A stretch of DNA of 64,000 bases. Source: Okapia johnstoni. Lineage: Eukaryota > Chordata > Mammalia > Artiodactyla > Giraffidae. The position numbers were made by a program, and so were the translations under genes. The notes beneath the pieces are model-generated. The model had not been told where the DNA came from, made no database searches, and worked only from the letters and a program-made list of their open reading frames with translations. Of the stretch, positions 44,716 to 56,248 are shown in pieces. How positions within the stretch are numbered: the stretch's first letter is position 1; each line of letters begins with the position of its first letter. The stretch covers positions 44,651,001 to 44,715,000 of the forward strand of contig CM044312.1 of assembly GCA_024291935.2 (NCBI GenBank). Reading direction: 5' to 3'.

Positions 44716-44917
44716 GTGTGTGTGTGTGTGCTTAGTCATTGTCATGTCTGACTCTTTGCGACCCCATGGACTGTAGCCCGCCAGGCTCCTCTGTGCATGG
44801 GGATTCTCAAGGCAAGAATACTGGAGTGGGTTGCTACACCCTCCTCCAGGGGATCTTTCCAACCCAGGGAATGAACCCAGGTCTCCCACATTGAAGGTGG
44901 ATTCTTTATCATCTAAA
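44716..44917 (-). mobile_element. Bov-tA SINE, head-truncated
   Basis: Minus-orientation Bov-tA. It begins with a (GT)n run (the element tail), then CATGTCTGACTCTTTGCGAC and GCAAGAATACTGGAGTGGG, and stops in the tRNA head at TTCTTTATCATCT, without the GAGCCACCAGGGAAGCCC part. No target-site duplication was identified. Confidence 0.85.
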
Positions 44918-45188
44918 TTTAGATATAAAATACAGACCTTACATTTTGCTAGTGTATGTGGATCATTGCCTTTACCAACATCAGGCTGCAAATTTGAGCT
45001 TGAGCTTCCTTGTGGCCATTGCAAAGAGCTTGGAACTATGGGCCACTCCATGCTTCTTAGTACCAAAAGATAAAAAGAACAGTCTTATTTGGAAGCACAC
45101 CTATTCCTAGTACTGAGACCTTAGGGATTTCTCTAGCTGACGAGAAATTGAACTGGATCCTGAATTGATCAAAAGAAAAATTAAGGCA
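44918..45188. other. Unassigned short stretch
   Basis: No repeat or exon recognised. Confidence 0.4.
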
Positions 45189-45198
45189 TTTTGCATCT

Positions 45199-45390
45199 CA
45201 GTTCAGTTGCTCAGCCATGTCCGACTCTTTGCGACTGCATGGACCACAGCAAGCCAGGCCTCCCTGTCCATCACCAACTCCCAGAGTTTACCCAAACTCA
45301 TGTCCATCGAGTCAGTGATGCCATCCAACCATCTCATCCTCTGTCATCCCCTTGTCCTCCTGCCCTCAATCTTTCCCACATCAGGGTCTC
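45199..45390 (-). mobile_element. BovB 3' end fragment
   Basis: Reverse BovB tip of about 192 bp: CAGTTCAGTTGCTCAGCC to CACATCAGGGTCTC. A 10-bp target-site duplication with one mismatch lies at 45189-45198 (TTTTGCATCT) and 45391-45400 (TTTTGTATCT). Confidence 0.9.
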
Positions 45391-45400
45391 TTTTGTATCT

Positions 45401-46696
45401 AGACAGAGATATTCTCTAACTACACTAAGATGTACAAAGTTTGAGTGATTTATTCAGAGTGGAAACATTAAAACAATATTAAAATCTTCCTGTGTTTCTT
45501 TATATACAGGAGTTTCAGTCCACACAGTTTACAAAGAACACATTTTGAGGCTCAGATCATGTCAATGATGATCAAGTAGTTGACCTAGGAAATGGTTGAC
45601 TCAGTGGTTTAGGCCAATGCAAAGGGGGCGGGGATGGCAGGCAGCATGGTCAGTCTCCTAACACTGTTAATATGATGGTTGAGAAAAGGAAATGGACCAT
45701 ATAACAGCCCCATAGAGGCCAGGCAAGGACAAGGTGGTTCTCATTTCTGGCATATGAGAAAAGAGAGGAATTTGCTCTTTTATTGTATTCTCTTGACAAC
45801 CATTACTGCAAACCAACTTTTTTCTGATTACTAGAAAATGGAGAAGACAGGTAGATTGTTGACAAGGCCATGAGGAGGATGCTTCTCCACGAACCCATGT
45901 GCTCATTAATACTCATAACAGCTCCTGCGCTTTGAGCACTTACTCTGTTCAGACAGGCTGCATTTATTTTCATGCATTCTAAGTAAAGCTCTTTACCTTC
46001 TGAAGGATGGACAAGGAGCCTCACAAGCCTTGGGTGGCATGCCTTAATTAAGTCCCAGAGTTTTGATGACATAATAGAGAGAACATTTGAAAGCCAGGTA
46101 AATTGTTCATGCCATGCACAAACTACATTGCAAATTGTAACACCAGAGTTCTAATGGTCCCAAGTGACTAAAGAAAGGCCAGGGCTGAAGAGGGAGAACC
46201 TGGGATCACACCCAGACACAACTGTTGATGATCACTGAAAGGAAGAGAGGAAAAGAGAGGCCCATGGGGCCATGAATAAACCCACACTTGGATCCAATCC
46301 TCTTCAGGCCCCTTCTGATTTTTTGTATTGCCTGAGTCTTTGGTTCCCCTTCATACATTCTTGCTCTTGTCAGAGAGGAAGGGGACTGAGAAAACACCTT
46401 TGTTTTGTTTGTTTAAAAGTCATAGAGCCTTTCTTGAGGGCAATCGCAGTAGCAGGAGAGACAGGAATCAGATTCAGAAAAAGCCAGTGGTGAGGAGGTG
46501 GAGGTGTGGAGAACTCACCCAGGAAGTAGTAGAAGTGGGAAGGAGAGAAAGCACATCCTGGTTTGAAGATGGAGTAGGGTCAAGAGCTATTCTCTTTCCA
46601 AAATAGAGGAGACTGCTGTGCATGGACAAAAGGAAGAGTTTGTGGGATAAATGAAGGACCAAGGCTGAAATGAAGAAGGAATGGGCAGGGAGAATA
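45401..46696. other. Unassigned DNA with a possible MIR remnant
   Basis: 45920-46050 (TTTGAGCACTTACTCTGTTC, TTTATTTTCATGCATTCTAAG) may be a reverse MIR. No exon. Frames up to 92 codons show no known domain. Confidence 0.4.
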
Positions 46697-46798
46697 AATC
46701 CGTGTATATGTATAACTGAATCATTTTGCTATATACCTGAAACTAACACAACATTGTTACTCAATTGTAATCTAATATAAAATAAATTTTAAAAAGAG
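46697..46798 (+). mobile_element. L1 3' end fragment
   Basis: GTGTATATGTATAACTGAATC, TTTTGCTATATACCTGAAAC, TAACACAACATTGTTACTC, ATATAAAATAAATTTTAAAAAG: the 3' end of an artiodactyl-type L1 with its A-rich tail. Confidence 0.78.
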
Positions 46799-47459
46799 GA
46801 CTAGGTCAGAGTTAGTCTTATGTTTAGCCTCAGAAGGGAAAAATGACCCTTCTGAGGCAGGTTCAATAGAAGAGGACACAAGAGTTGAAAAGAAAGGAAG
46901 CCCTACTGTCCATGCAGCCCTATTCTTCTCAGGAAAAATAGGAGTATGTATGTGTGTGGCTGGGGGGTCACCCACCAAGAATGAGGAAGGGGAGGTAGAC
47001 TAGGGCTGGGGGAAGTGGAAAAATGCTGAGATGGCTTGTGTCACATTGCGCAGAGCTCTTAGGATAGAGCTGGACAAGCAGTAGGTTCTCAGTATACGTG
47101 TCTGGAGATATTTTGGGTAGTGTTGAGAAATGAAGAATAAAACACAACCTTGGCTGGGTATTAGAAGCAAACAGATTTTCTCTGCTCAGGACTCAGATGT
47201 GAGGGGAGTGAGGGGGAAGAAAAGGTCTTAGCAGATTTGGAAAAGATCTCAACAAATATTAGCTCCAGTCAAAAGCGACAGTAGGAAAGGTAAGTTTCTA
47301 AACCTTCTAGCTATTCAAGTATATAATGAATTTTCCTCCAAATAATTGATTTACTCTTCCATAAATATATCATTTCCCACTCTTTTCCTTCTTTCCATAG
47401 TCCTAAATTTATTAAGTACCATTGTTTCATGAACTGCACCATAGACTATTTCTAATAAT
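46799..47459. other. Unassigned DNA, no gene seen
   Basis: No exon or clear repeat. AGCAGTAGGTTCTCAGTATA near 47078 may be a MIR tip. Confidence 0.4.
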
Positions 47460-47600
47460 ATCCCTGTACGTGTAGGGCACTTGCTTTCACATTTGCTTAC
47501 TCATTTCATCCTCCTGAAACCCCATATGGGGCAATAGGAAGGACAGTTGTGCCCATCTCATTCTATGGATGAGGAAAGGGACTAAAGACAGTTTCAGAAA
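47460..47600 (-). repeat. MIR SINE
   Basis: TTACTCATTTCATCCTCCTG, CCCATCTCATTCTATGGATG, AGGAAAGGGACTAAAGACAG is a reverse MIR. Confidence 0.7.
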
Positions 47601-47639
47601 AGTGACTTTTAACCCTCCAGTTTCCAACATGCTCCCTGA

Positions 47640-47800
47640 GCCCTGACTTTGCCCTCCACAGCTCTATCATAGTCATAATTGTCACAGACACTGTCTTGTC
47701 CACTGTCTTTTTTCATTTAAAGTCTGTCTTCCCAGCTGGATTGTAGATCCAAGCAGGCATATTAGGGGTCTTGTTCACTATCATTTTCCTAATGGATTCT
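47640..47800 (+). repeat. L2 LINE 3' end
   Basis: TCATTTAAAGTCTGTCTTCC, GCTGGATTGTAGATCCAAGC, TTAGGGGTCTTGTTCACTAT follows the forward L2 3' end. Confidence 0.62.
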
Positions 47801-49260
47801 GTTACCACAGAACCTTCAATGTCTAGACTTATAGTTGACCATCAGTAGATTTTCTGACGGAGGATCTTTCTTGAACAAATACCTATCACCTGTTACTCTA
47901 GCCAAGGAAATGTGATGCCCTGACTGGAAGTTCATGTGTCCAACCCCAAACCTAGAGGGAGGTGGGCTCCAGCAGGACTTTATGGGCCAAGAATTGGGGA
48001 GGGACATTTCCTGAGGGGAAAAAAAAAAATAACCTGGTTTAGAAGAAAAGAAAATGCCTGACAAACGGGCAAAACCAATGGATATTCACTACAATTACAT
48101 GTCCTTTGTGTCCCCACTTTTGCTTGAGGATACTGAGATGTTGTAAGATTAAATAGCAAGTCCCAGATCTTGCAGTGTAGGCTTGAAATTCACACGCAAG
48201 TCTGGTTGCAAATGACATTGGATTTTTTGCTGTGCTCAGTTCCCTGTTGTGCATTCCTAACACTAATCTATTAATCTGGAAAGTATGACAGAAATGTAGC
48301 ATGAGTTTTAGATGTTTAAGTTAAAAAATGAGATCTACAGTACTTCTCAGTATTTATAAAATGTTGATGAAAAAGGATGACTATAATATGATATGAATCC
48401 CCAAGCTATCTAAATCTTTCTACAAACAGAAAAAAAAATCATGATTTTTTTAAGTTCATGATCTACTTTAGAAAAATTAAATGGTGAAAATGAGTTAATT
48501 GATAAATACAAATTCCTTTTTAGAAAGGACACAGATTTAATATAAAATAATTGCGTTTTTATGACTGATTTATCTTAAGCCTTGACTGCATTTAAATTAT
48601 ATCTTGCCCTTATTCAGACCTTATCTAGGAAAATAAATGAACCTTTCATTCTGGAAGGAGATAGAATGGAGAATGCCCCATGAGGAGACAAAGAAGAAAT
48701 AGTCTGAGTTCTTAAAAGATGAATTGAGTTCCTTTTTCTCTCCTCCTCGTTGGTGAGGAAGACATATCCCACTGCAATAAATTGAGAATAATGTGTAACA
48801 CAGTGCCTTACAATGTAGCTCTATTAGGAATGCTTTCCCCCATCTGCCAGAGTCCACCACCACTGTCTTGTCCATCAGTCTGAGCCTCCCATGGGAGTCT
48901 GATGCATGGTCATCCACTCCAGGGCCCATGGAAACCATCTTGGTTGCTGTCTGTTAAGACAGGGTGCAGCTTGCTTGGCTCCTAAAACTCCATTTCATGC
49001 TGTGCATTTTCCTTTGAAGTAAGATATGTGACATTCTAGACTTTGGGCCCTTCTCCGCAGGAAAAGGGAAAGCAAACACTGAGACCATCGCTCACATCCT
49101 TCAAGCCCAAATAGCTCCAACTGAGGCCAAGAGATTAGGGACCGGGGGCAGCAGAATGTCTCAGTTATTTTATCTCTTTGCCTAAACAGTCCAGAGTTAT
49201 TGTATAGTTGCCAATGCACGTCTTTGTATGTGTAGACTAGAAAATTTTACATTTTCACTG
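47801..49260. other. Unassigned AT-rich DNA, no gene seen
   Basis: No exon or repeat recognised. Frames of 105 codons or fewer show no domain. Confidence 0.4.
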
Positions 49261-49353
49261 TAAAATGAAAGTCCATTTTTCCATTCCATATAAATGAAAG
49301 TCATTTTCATGCCATGTAAAATGAAAGTCCATACAAGTCCATTGAATGGACTT
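49261..49353. repeat. Short-unit local repeat ending in a palindrome
   Basis: The word AATGAAAGTC recurs near 49264, 49293 and 49320, in units of roughly 26-30 bases. A perfect 9-bp-arm palindrome (AAGTCCATT, one-base centre, AATGGACTT) follows at 49335-49353. The arms reuse the GTCCAT word of the repeat units. Confidence 0.75.
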
Positions 49354-50919
49354 AATTGTTTCATGAATTTTCATTGTATAAAAAGAGGGGGGTGGATATG
49401 AAGCATTATCAAATTTGGGGAGCACATGGGTAAAATCACCTTCCTTCCATTTGTGATAGCCTGAGCATTTGACAAACAGGAAGTTTGGGGACAGGTCTCA
49501 GAGACACAATAGGTGGCACATGCAAGGCTGGGTAAGTAGTTGTGGTAACCAGCATGGTGTTCATTGGTAACCTTGACCAGAGCTGTTTCTACAGAGTGGT
49601 GGGGGTGAAAACGTGGTTGCAGGGGATTCAGAAGAGAATGAGAGGAGTAGAAATGGACTCTTGAGGGTAGAGACAAGTCTTTCAAGGAGTTTTTCTGTAA
49701 CTGAGTGTAGAGAAGTCTGATCATAGATTTGTTGTACAGTGGAGAAATCATGGTAGGTTTGCATGCTGATTGGAGCAATTCAGTACAGAAAGAAGGGCTT
49801 GAGTAACATTTGAGTAAGAAGAAATTGCTGGAGCTGTGTCTTTGAGTAGGAAAGAAGGAATAAGACCTAATGCATGAGCAGGGACTGACCTTTAACAGTT
49901 CACTTATCCTAATCAGCGGGCACCTGGTACCCAGAGTATAGGTGCAGAGAGATGGGAGGATATGGCCATGGGAGCCTGTGAAGGTTCTCTTCAGGTTGCT
50001 TCAGTTTATTAGTGAAATAGAAAATAAGGTCTTCATCTGGAGATGAGGATAAGAAAGGGGGCACTGGAATTGGAGAAGGGAGGAAAGTATGAAAGATATG
50101 AAACACTCATCTAGCTGGACAGCAGAATGAATGACTTAGAGAACAACCCAAAGAAACCTATTTCTGGATTGTTAGGTGATAAACTTAGACATGACCCCAC
50201 AGACTCAAGCTGTCAGTGCAACCTTTGAATTCAGATTGGAATTGTCATGTAGTGATGAAATACTGCCTGATGCACAGTGGGGGAAGGTCTACAGGTGGTG
50301 GATTTAACCACACAGTCTTTCAAATATCAAATAGTCTATAAAACAAAAGTATTCTCAATTAAATGAGATAAAGGTGATCTCCCTAGACAAGGAGAGACCT
50401 AAAAGAGAATACTTTGGAAGATACATTAGAGAAATATTTTGGGCTTGAGGAAAAATCATTGCAAGTGGAGAAGCCAGAAGACAATTCAGCTTCCAAAGAT
50501 GGTAACATAATCTAAATGAGAATGTTGTTTAAATGCTGGGGAAACAAAGCTCATCAAGAATATTTTTACAGTATAATTTTGGAAGTGCAGAGCACATTAA
50601 TTTTTAAAGAAATATTTATAAATAAACTTCTAAGCAGGGCTTTGTGACCTGACTTGCTCACTCCCCTAGGATGGCCTTCAGGTGGTCTGCACTCCCTGAA
50701 TTTGTGCATCAAATCTTGTGTGTCTATGAGTATATGCACATTTCTGGAAGTGAGCCTATAACTGACATGGAATTCTCAAAATAGACTCTGACTCCAGAAG
50801 AATTAATAATGACTTCCTTTTTTTTAAAAAAAAAAAAAAGAATGATCTACATCAGAAAGCTTGTGATAAAGGCAGAATATTTTACATCAAAAATTTTTTG
50901 AAATGAAGATTTAGAAACA
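49354..50919. other. Unassigned DNA, no gene seen
   Basis: Overlapping minus-strand frames of 135 and 67 codons at 49371-49778 have no known domain. An A13-14 run lies near 50825-50839. Confidence 0.4.
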
Positions 50920-51115
50920 GCTTGGAGTAGTAAGAAACACAGTGGACTGGGGTTAAGAATTTGGCTTCTAGTTCTCAATTTGCTTCTGATAAGCTGTCTG
51001 ATAATAGACAAATCTCCTCACTGATCAGGGCATTGGCTTCCTTCCCTGTGAAAGAATGGAACTGGAATGCATGATTGCTGAAATCTCTTTCAGTTCTAAC
51101 ATAGTGAGATTCCAT
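50920..51115 (+). repeat. MIR-type SINE
   Basis: CACAGTGGACTGGGGTTAAG, TTTGGCTTCTAGTTCTCAAT, CAAATCTCCTCACTGATCAG, GAAATCTCTTTCAGTTCTAAC has the MIR-class order. Confidence 0.65.
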
Positions 51116-51636
51116 AAATGTGTACCTCACTGCATGAATTTTGTTAACAAAAGTGAGAAGGACTGTCTTTATCTAAAATAAAAACTGTGGAAAGACTTCA
51201 TAGGCCCTCTGGGTCTTCCTTTTCTTCTCCCGGTAAGTCTCAATGACAAACCACCCATAAATTAAGAGAAATAACAAGTTACTATCTAGAGGATGCTTTG
51301 GCTGAGATGGTTGCACAATACTAAGTGACACTTAAGACACATACCCTCTAAGGTGCTCACTGAGAATGGATTTCTAAATATTTACCTCTGACATAACAAA
51401 ATGACAGAGGGGGCATTATTTGTAATTCCAAGACTAAGGAACATGAAGAGGCTGTGAGGAAGAATATTTCCACATGAGAAATATTTGAGTTCCTCCTAAT
51501 CTCAAGTCCTTCCCACAGTGTATATATTATTGAAAGTTTCACTGACAGAGCAGTGAATTTAGTGATGGTATGGAGAGCTCTATAAATTGTCTGCTGGGTC
51601 ATCTGTTCCCACCATCTTGGAGCACACACACCTCAG
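51116..51636. other. Unassigned DNA, no gene seen
   Basis: No repeat or exon recognised. Confidence 0.4.
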
Positions 51637-51960
51637 TTGCTATGGAAACTAGCCTCCAAGATGGATACCAATGATCCCTGTCTCCTCATATTTGCACCTT
51701 TGTATAGGTCCCTCCCACAGTGCATCAGGATTTGATTGTGTGACCAACAGAATACAGCAAACGTGGGAACATATGGCTTCCACGGCTAGTTTATAAAGGG
51801 ACTGGAGTTTTTGCCTTGGTCTTTTGGATCACTCACACTGCAGGAAGTCATCTGCCATGTCATAAGGACACGCAAGCAACCCTGTGGAGGATGAGAGGAC
51901 CACCAGAAGTAACATGCCTGGTCACAGGTAGATTCATCAACCTCAGGCACTCAGTGACAG
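51637..51960 (+). repeat. MaLR/MLT1-like LTR fragment
   Basis: CTCCAAGATGGATACCAATG, CCCTCCCACAGTGCATCAGG, GTGTGACCAACAGAATACAG, ATGGCTTCCACGGCTAG, CACTGCAGGAAGTCATCTGC, CATGTCATAAGGACACGC matches a known LTR-type mammalian repeat. The exact family is a guess, and the end of the LTR is missing. Confidence 0.6.
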
Positions 51961-52859
51961 ATTCAGCAAAGTCCTAGAGAATAAATATCCCAATGCCAGG
52001 AGAATACATGGATTTTCCATGGAACTAACCAAGATGCCTCTTTGTGCAGGAGGAGGTAGGGGAAGCCCTTGAGAGAAGGAAAGTAACTTTTTCTAAAGAG
52101 GCTATTATTACTATCAGAAGAGAATGATGTAGCTTGAATTTTGAAGATCAAGTGTTTTCCACCATTAGCAGGAATAGGGCTCATAAACAAATACAGCTCT
52201 CCACTGAAGGCAGCTCCATGTCACAACTCGGTCTCATCTCTGTGGCTCCAAGCTTCCACTCCTTTGCCCTAACCTCCCTCAGCTGTCAGTGCCCCAGATC
52301 TTTCCAGTAGAAACTGGAGGAGAGAAAGGATTATAAAGGGATTTTACTTTGGAGGCCACAGCTGTGGTCCAGGTGAGATGCGTCACTGCCCTCACTTGTG
52401 ATGTAATCAAAAGCCAGGGCCAAAGAATAACCAAACAGCAAATGTGTTTGGGTTTTCATGGCAGCCACTGGGTCCTCGGTGCTAACCTCCTGAGCCAAGC
52501 CTCACTTGGGTCACACTAGCTCTGTAGTTCACAGGTTGGGTGACCGCTCACACTCTAGGCCTGGACTTCCTCATTTTAAAAATAGGATGGAGGTAATAGC
52601 AGAGGATAGTGGTGGAGGATTTTGTTTGTGTTCATTTGCTTGTTTTGTTTGCTTTGTTTTTTGATCTGGGCATGGGGAAATGAGAGAGAGAATGGGACCA
52701 GATTAGATTCTTTCAATTATCCAGCCGTAAGACTCTAAGGCTTTATGTTATACTATTTTCAAATGGGAATGCTCTAGCTTCAAGACCTCTTCATAGTCTG
52801 CACTTTAACTACTTTATAAACATAACCTGAAAATGTTCAGCAAGTAGACCAAAGGCAGG
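51961..52859. other. Unassigned DNA with a MIR remnant
   Basis: 52535-52600 (GGGTGACCGCTCACACTC, CTTCCTCATTTTAAAAATAG) is a diverged forward MIR core. No exon recognised. Confidence 0.45.
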
Positions 52860-53210
52860 AAAGCAACCCCTTAAATACTAGCCGCTGAGGGTCTTTACTG
52901 GAGAACAACAAGGGGAGGCCTTGTTTCTAAACTTAATTAAGGAAAAACTGTTACTTATGGAAATAAGCAAAGATTGCTTCCTAATAGCTGGACCCTAAGT
53001 AGCTAGTCTAATGTGATTTCACAGACGTGAAAGGCCAACAAATGTACCCTAATGAGCATCCCAGCAGGTGGCCCACCTTGCTAGCTCTCTCCATACCCTA
53101 CCATCTAGCTGTAATAACAGCCAACCAATACCAGCACTCAGATCACAGCCCAATGCAAACAAACTCACAGATTGTCTAAATCTTTTAAGAAAATAAAGAT
53201 AAATGAAAAT
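52860..53210. promoter_or_regulatory. Candidate regulatory block
   Basis: Repeat-free, about 350 bases. Contains ACTTAATTAAGGAAAAAC (homeodomain-like TTAATTAA), CCCTAATGAGCATCCC, CCAGCAGGTGGCCC (E-box CAGGTG) and GCTGTAATAACAGCC, which is itself a near-palindrome (GCTGT..ACAGC). Function is inferred. Confidence 0.3.
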
Positions 53211-53354
53211 CAACTGACTTGTTCAAACTTAGAGGTAGGTAGGGGAAGGAGCAAGATAAAAATTATTTTATTGTTTATGACCAAATGCAGACACATAGCA
53301 AAACATTTTTGCGGTACCAATGGCTAGATTTAGTAGTGTGGTATCTGTTTTATC

Positions 53355-53815
53355 TTTTTTTTTTTTTTTTGCCTGTTCTCCCAAAGGTAGTTTTATTTTG
53401 CTGAAAAGGCAAAGAAAGGGGTTAGAAAAATTAGCATTAATTAAACTTTATTTCCTTTGGCCACAGGCCACACAGTTCAAATAAAGTGCAGCCTCTAGCA
53501 GAGGCCCCTCACAAACAAAATCCAGAATGCATGGCTTAATTCGTGTATATTTTCTTTGTCCAACAAGAAAAAAGAGAAAAGGGGGAGATAAAGATAAAAA
53601 AAGTAAACAGGAAGTATGTCTGCTGTTTGCATCCTTTAGTCTTTTGCTTTTAGAATAAACAAATGGTGGTGGGACAGAGCAGGATGTAAAATTATTTTCA
53701 ACTATATAAAAAGATATGTAAGTATATACATGAGCAAATATTATACATTTTTGACCAAAAGCTCCATTAAAAGTGTTATCTTCTGACCCCTGCCTCACAT
53801 CCCTTCCCACTGCTT
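53355..53815 (-). pseudogene. Probable retrocopy of a 3' UTR with poly(A) tail
   Basis: On the minus strand an AATAAA signal (53392-53397) is followed 21 bases later by an uninterrupted A16 tract (53355-53370). That is the normal distance between polyadenylation signal and cleavage site, so the tract looks like a genomic copy of a poly(A) tail. A second AATAAA lies about 50 bases upstream (53447-53452). The upstream sequence is U-rich and 3'-UTR-like. I do not recognise the parent gene, and I see no coding part and no target-site duplication. The upstream edge is placed where the L2 begins and is uncertain. The 120-codon frame at 53448-53810 starts at GTG and looks like chance. Confidence 0.5.
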
Positions 53816-53819
53816 TGGA

Positions 53820-54655
53820 AATGGATCCAGATCTGACTGCCTCTCACCACTTCACCATGACTCCACCCGTCGAGACCACCATCATCTCTTCAGCAGAATA
53901 TTTAGTAGCCTCCTAAACAGGTCTCTGTGTGTCCTTCCAAGACTTTGTGCTTTAACAATTCTGATCTGGCTCCCTCTCCCTCCATGACTTCATCTACTAT
54001 TCTCCCCTTTACTCCTTCTGTTTCAGTCATGAGCTGTTCCTCAGATATGCTAAGCATTCTTTCATCTCACGGCCTTGGCGCTCGATTTCCCTCTGCCCAA
54101 AACATTCTTTCCCTGGGTTTGCTTCTCAGCTTGCTTCTCTACTCTTTCACAGCTCTACTGAATGCCTCATGTTATCAGAGGTCTTTCCAGACCACTCTAC
54201 ATAAAATGGCAAATCTCCACTGAGATTTCCAGGAATTGTGCCACTTTTTGGTCTTTGATGGTCAGCCCTAGAACTTTCATGGCACCTGAAAACTTTCATG
54301 GCACTTGAGAGTCTGTCATTTATTTTGCTGATGTGTTACAATGAGTATACTGCGGCTCAGGGTCTGGTGGAAGTTGACCTGTCCACCATCTTGGACCCAT
54401 TTGGTTCTAATCAGTTTATGTTGTGTGCTCAGGCTATGTTATTCTTTCAAAGGATGTGCCCTGACCCCCTTCCTTTCTGTTTTACATCTGTTTGCTTATC
54501 TATTGTCAGAATTTCTCTCTTTACAATTTATCCTCCTTGTGGTACTGTGCTGTTTACGGCTATTTCCCCAGTGCCTACAACAATGCCTGGCACAGAGTTG
54601 ATGTTCAATAAATACCAGTTGAATAAATAGATGAATGAATGAATGAATGAATGAC
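53820..54655 (+). repeat. L2 LINE, RT end to 3' tip
   Basis: Well-ordered forward L2: CTGACTGCCTCTCACCACTTC, CCACCATCATCTCTTCAGC, TAGCCTCCTAAACAGGTCTC, CACGGCCTTGGCGCTCG, TATCAGAGGTCTTTCCAGAC, AACAATGCCTGGCACAGAG, TTCAATAAATACCAGTTG and the closing (TGAA)n at 54630-54653. There are internal deletions. Among the best-preserved L2 copies in the window. Confidence 0.82.
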
Positions 54656-54764
54656 TAAATAAAATGCATACATATGAGAAAAAGTGAGAGAAGGTAGGGG
54701 AGAATGAAGAAGAAAAAAAGAATACACAACCTCCAGACACAGCTCTCTAAGGTAAAAGGAACGG

Positions 54765-54960
54765 TAAACATCTCGTACTTTTCTCAATGTTCTTAAATGT
54801 GTAAAACAAAAATATATAACTTCTATAATAAAAAGTACTTAATGTTTATCTTCAAACAGTTTTGTCAAATTTAAGATTTAGCTAAGATTTGAGCACAGAA
54901 AATAAAAATACGCTTCAAAAAAAAAACCAAAAAACAGTGTTACACAGTTCTAGGAGGGTG
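54765..54960 (+). repeat. Unnamed direct repeat, copy A
   Basis: Shares an ordered set of blocks with 56815-57000 at a constant offset of about 2052 bases: GTACTTTTCTC (54775), ACTTCTATAAT, TTTAGCTAAGATTTGAG (54877), AGAAAATAAAA, an A-run, CAGTGTT and TTCTAGGAG. I do not recognise the family. The intervening DNA is not duplicated, so it is more likely two copies of an interspersed repeat, or a dispersed duplication, than a tandem duplication. Confidence 0.8.
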
Positions 54961-55094
54961 GACAAGTCAAATATTAGGTAGGTTTCTTCAGATGAAGCCC
55001 CAGATTATCCCAGTGGTCACCCACTGAGCTGTCCAAGCCAGACGCACAGGCTCCTTGCCCCAACTCTGTCTCCCCCTGGGCTCCCATGGTCATG

Positions 55095-55855
55095 GGTACT
55101 GTCCGTCTTCTAAGGCTATCATTCTGCTCTTTCCAGTTCCTGCCTGCATCATCCCCACAAACACCCAGGGGTCATATTATTCCTCATTCACTTCCCACAT
55201 CTAAAAGTCAATCAAATCTTCTCAGTTTTTTTCCCTAAGTTTTCTCTAACATCTTTCTTATCTAACTAAACTGTCATTGTCTTAGGGATTCTATATTATT
55301 TTTTCCCCTAAATTCCTGCTTCCTCATTCTACTCCCTAATTCTAATCTCTCCTCCTCAGGCAGCTCCCCACTGATGGTGGAGGGGTTTTTCTAAAACACA
55401 AACTCAATTATCCCATTCTCCATACACCTAAAATCCCTCCGTTTAGCACACAGGGTCTCTTCTAGACCAGTCTCTACCTGTCCCGCTGGTCTTCCTCCTG
55501 TCTGAGCCCATTACCTTCAGTTCAGCCCATCCCAGCTCCAGCACCTGCAGCTCCTTGGCCTTCACATGCCTGTCTGTTTTCACATACCTGACACTGGGAT
55601 GTCAGTCCTTGGCCTTGTTAGTGGGCACCTATGCTTTAAAATTCACCTCTCTTATCAGCCACTCTAGAGGATTGTCTCTGACTCCCATTGATCTAGATGC
55701 AATTCCTCCGTGTTGTCTCACTCATTCGAATCTTACATTGAACTCCTAGCCTCCTAAGGAAAGAGACTAAGTCTCAAACTGAATTTTCATTTTTACATTT
55801 AACTCGGTGTTTGAAATGTAGTAGAAATTTAATAAATACTTGCTAGAGGAAAGAG
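55095..55855 (+). repeat. L2 LINE, RT end to 3' end
   Basis: Forward L2: GGGGTCATATTATTCCTCATTC, AAGTCAATCAAATCTTCTC, TTTTTCTAAAACACAAACTC, TAAAATCCCTCCGTTTAGC, GTTTGAAATGTAGTAGAAAT, TTAATAAATACTTGCTAGAGG. It overlaps in consensus position with the copy at 53820-54655, so these are two separate insertions. Confidence 0.75.
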
Positions 55856-56009
55856 CCAGAAGAGAAAGGGAAGGCAGCTAGGTAATTAGATAGATTAGAG
55901 CTATAAATATGTTGAGGGGAAAAGTCCCTAAGATCTTAAGATGTGCACACTAAATCTCCATGGATGTTTGCAAACCTTGGACCTGAGATATTTAAAATGA
56001 ATAGCATGT

Positions 56010-56248
56010 CATGGTTAAGAACAGACAGGGCATATGAATCTCAATCCTGGTTGAACCACTTAGTAGCTAATTGACCCCAGGCACATTACTTAACCAATTT
56101 GAGCCTCAGTTTTCTCATCTAATAAATGAGAAGAATAATATTGTCTCCCTGATAAAGCTGGTGTGAGGTTAAATAGGGTAATTCACGTGAAGGGCTCAGC
56201 ACAGTGCCTGGAAGCAGTGAATGTTCAATAAATGTCATTAATGATAAT
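56010..56248 (+). repeat. MIR SINE, nearly complete
   Basis: Clear forward MIR: TGGTTAAGAACAGACAGGGC, CTCAATCCTGGTTGAACCAC, TTACTTAACCAATTTGAGCC, TCAGTTTTCTCATCTAATAA, GTGAGGTTAAATAGGGTAAT, CACAGTGCCTGGAAGCAGTG, TTCAATAAATGTCATTAATG. The best-preserved MIR in the window. Confidence 0.88.

Noticed and set aside
44305..45066. 253-codon minus-strand open frame
   Set aside because: It starts at TTG and runs through a Bov-tA SINE and an L2 copy. Its middle part is the SINE read in frame, so it is not a gene.
49261..49353. Spaced short repeats as a CRISPR-like array
   Set aside because: The units are imperfect and irregular and the setting is a mammalian genome. A local duplication explains them.
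53448..53810. 120-codon minus-strand frame in the retrocopy
   Set aside because: It starts at GTG, has no recognisable domain and lies in U-rich 3'-UTR-like sequence.
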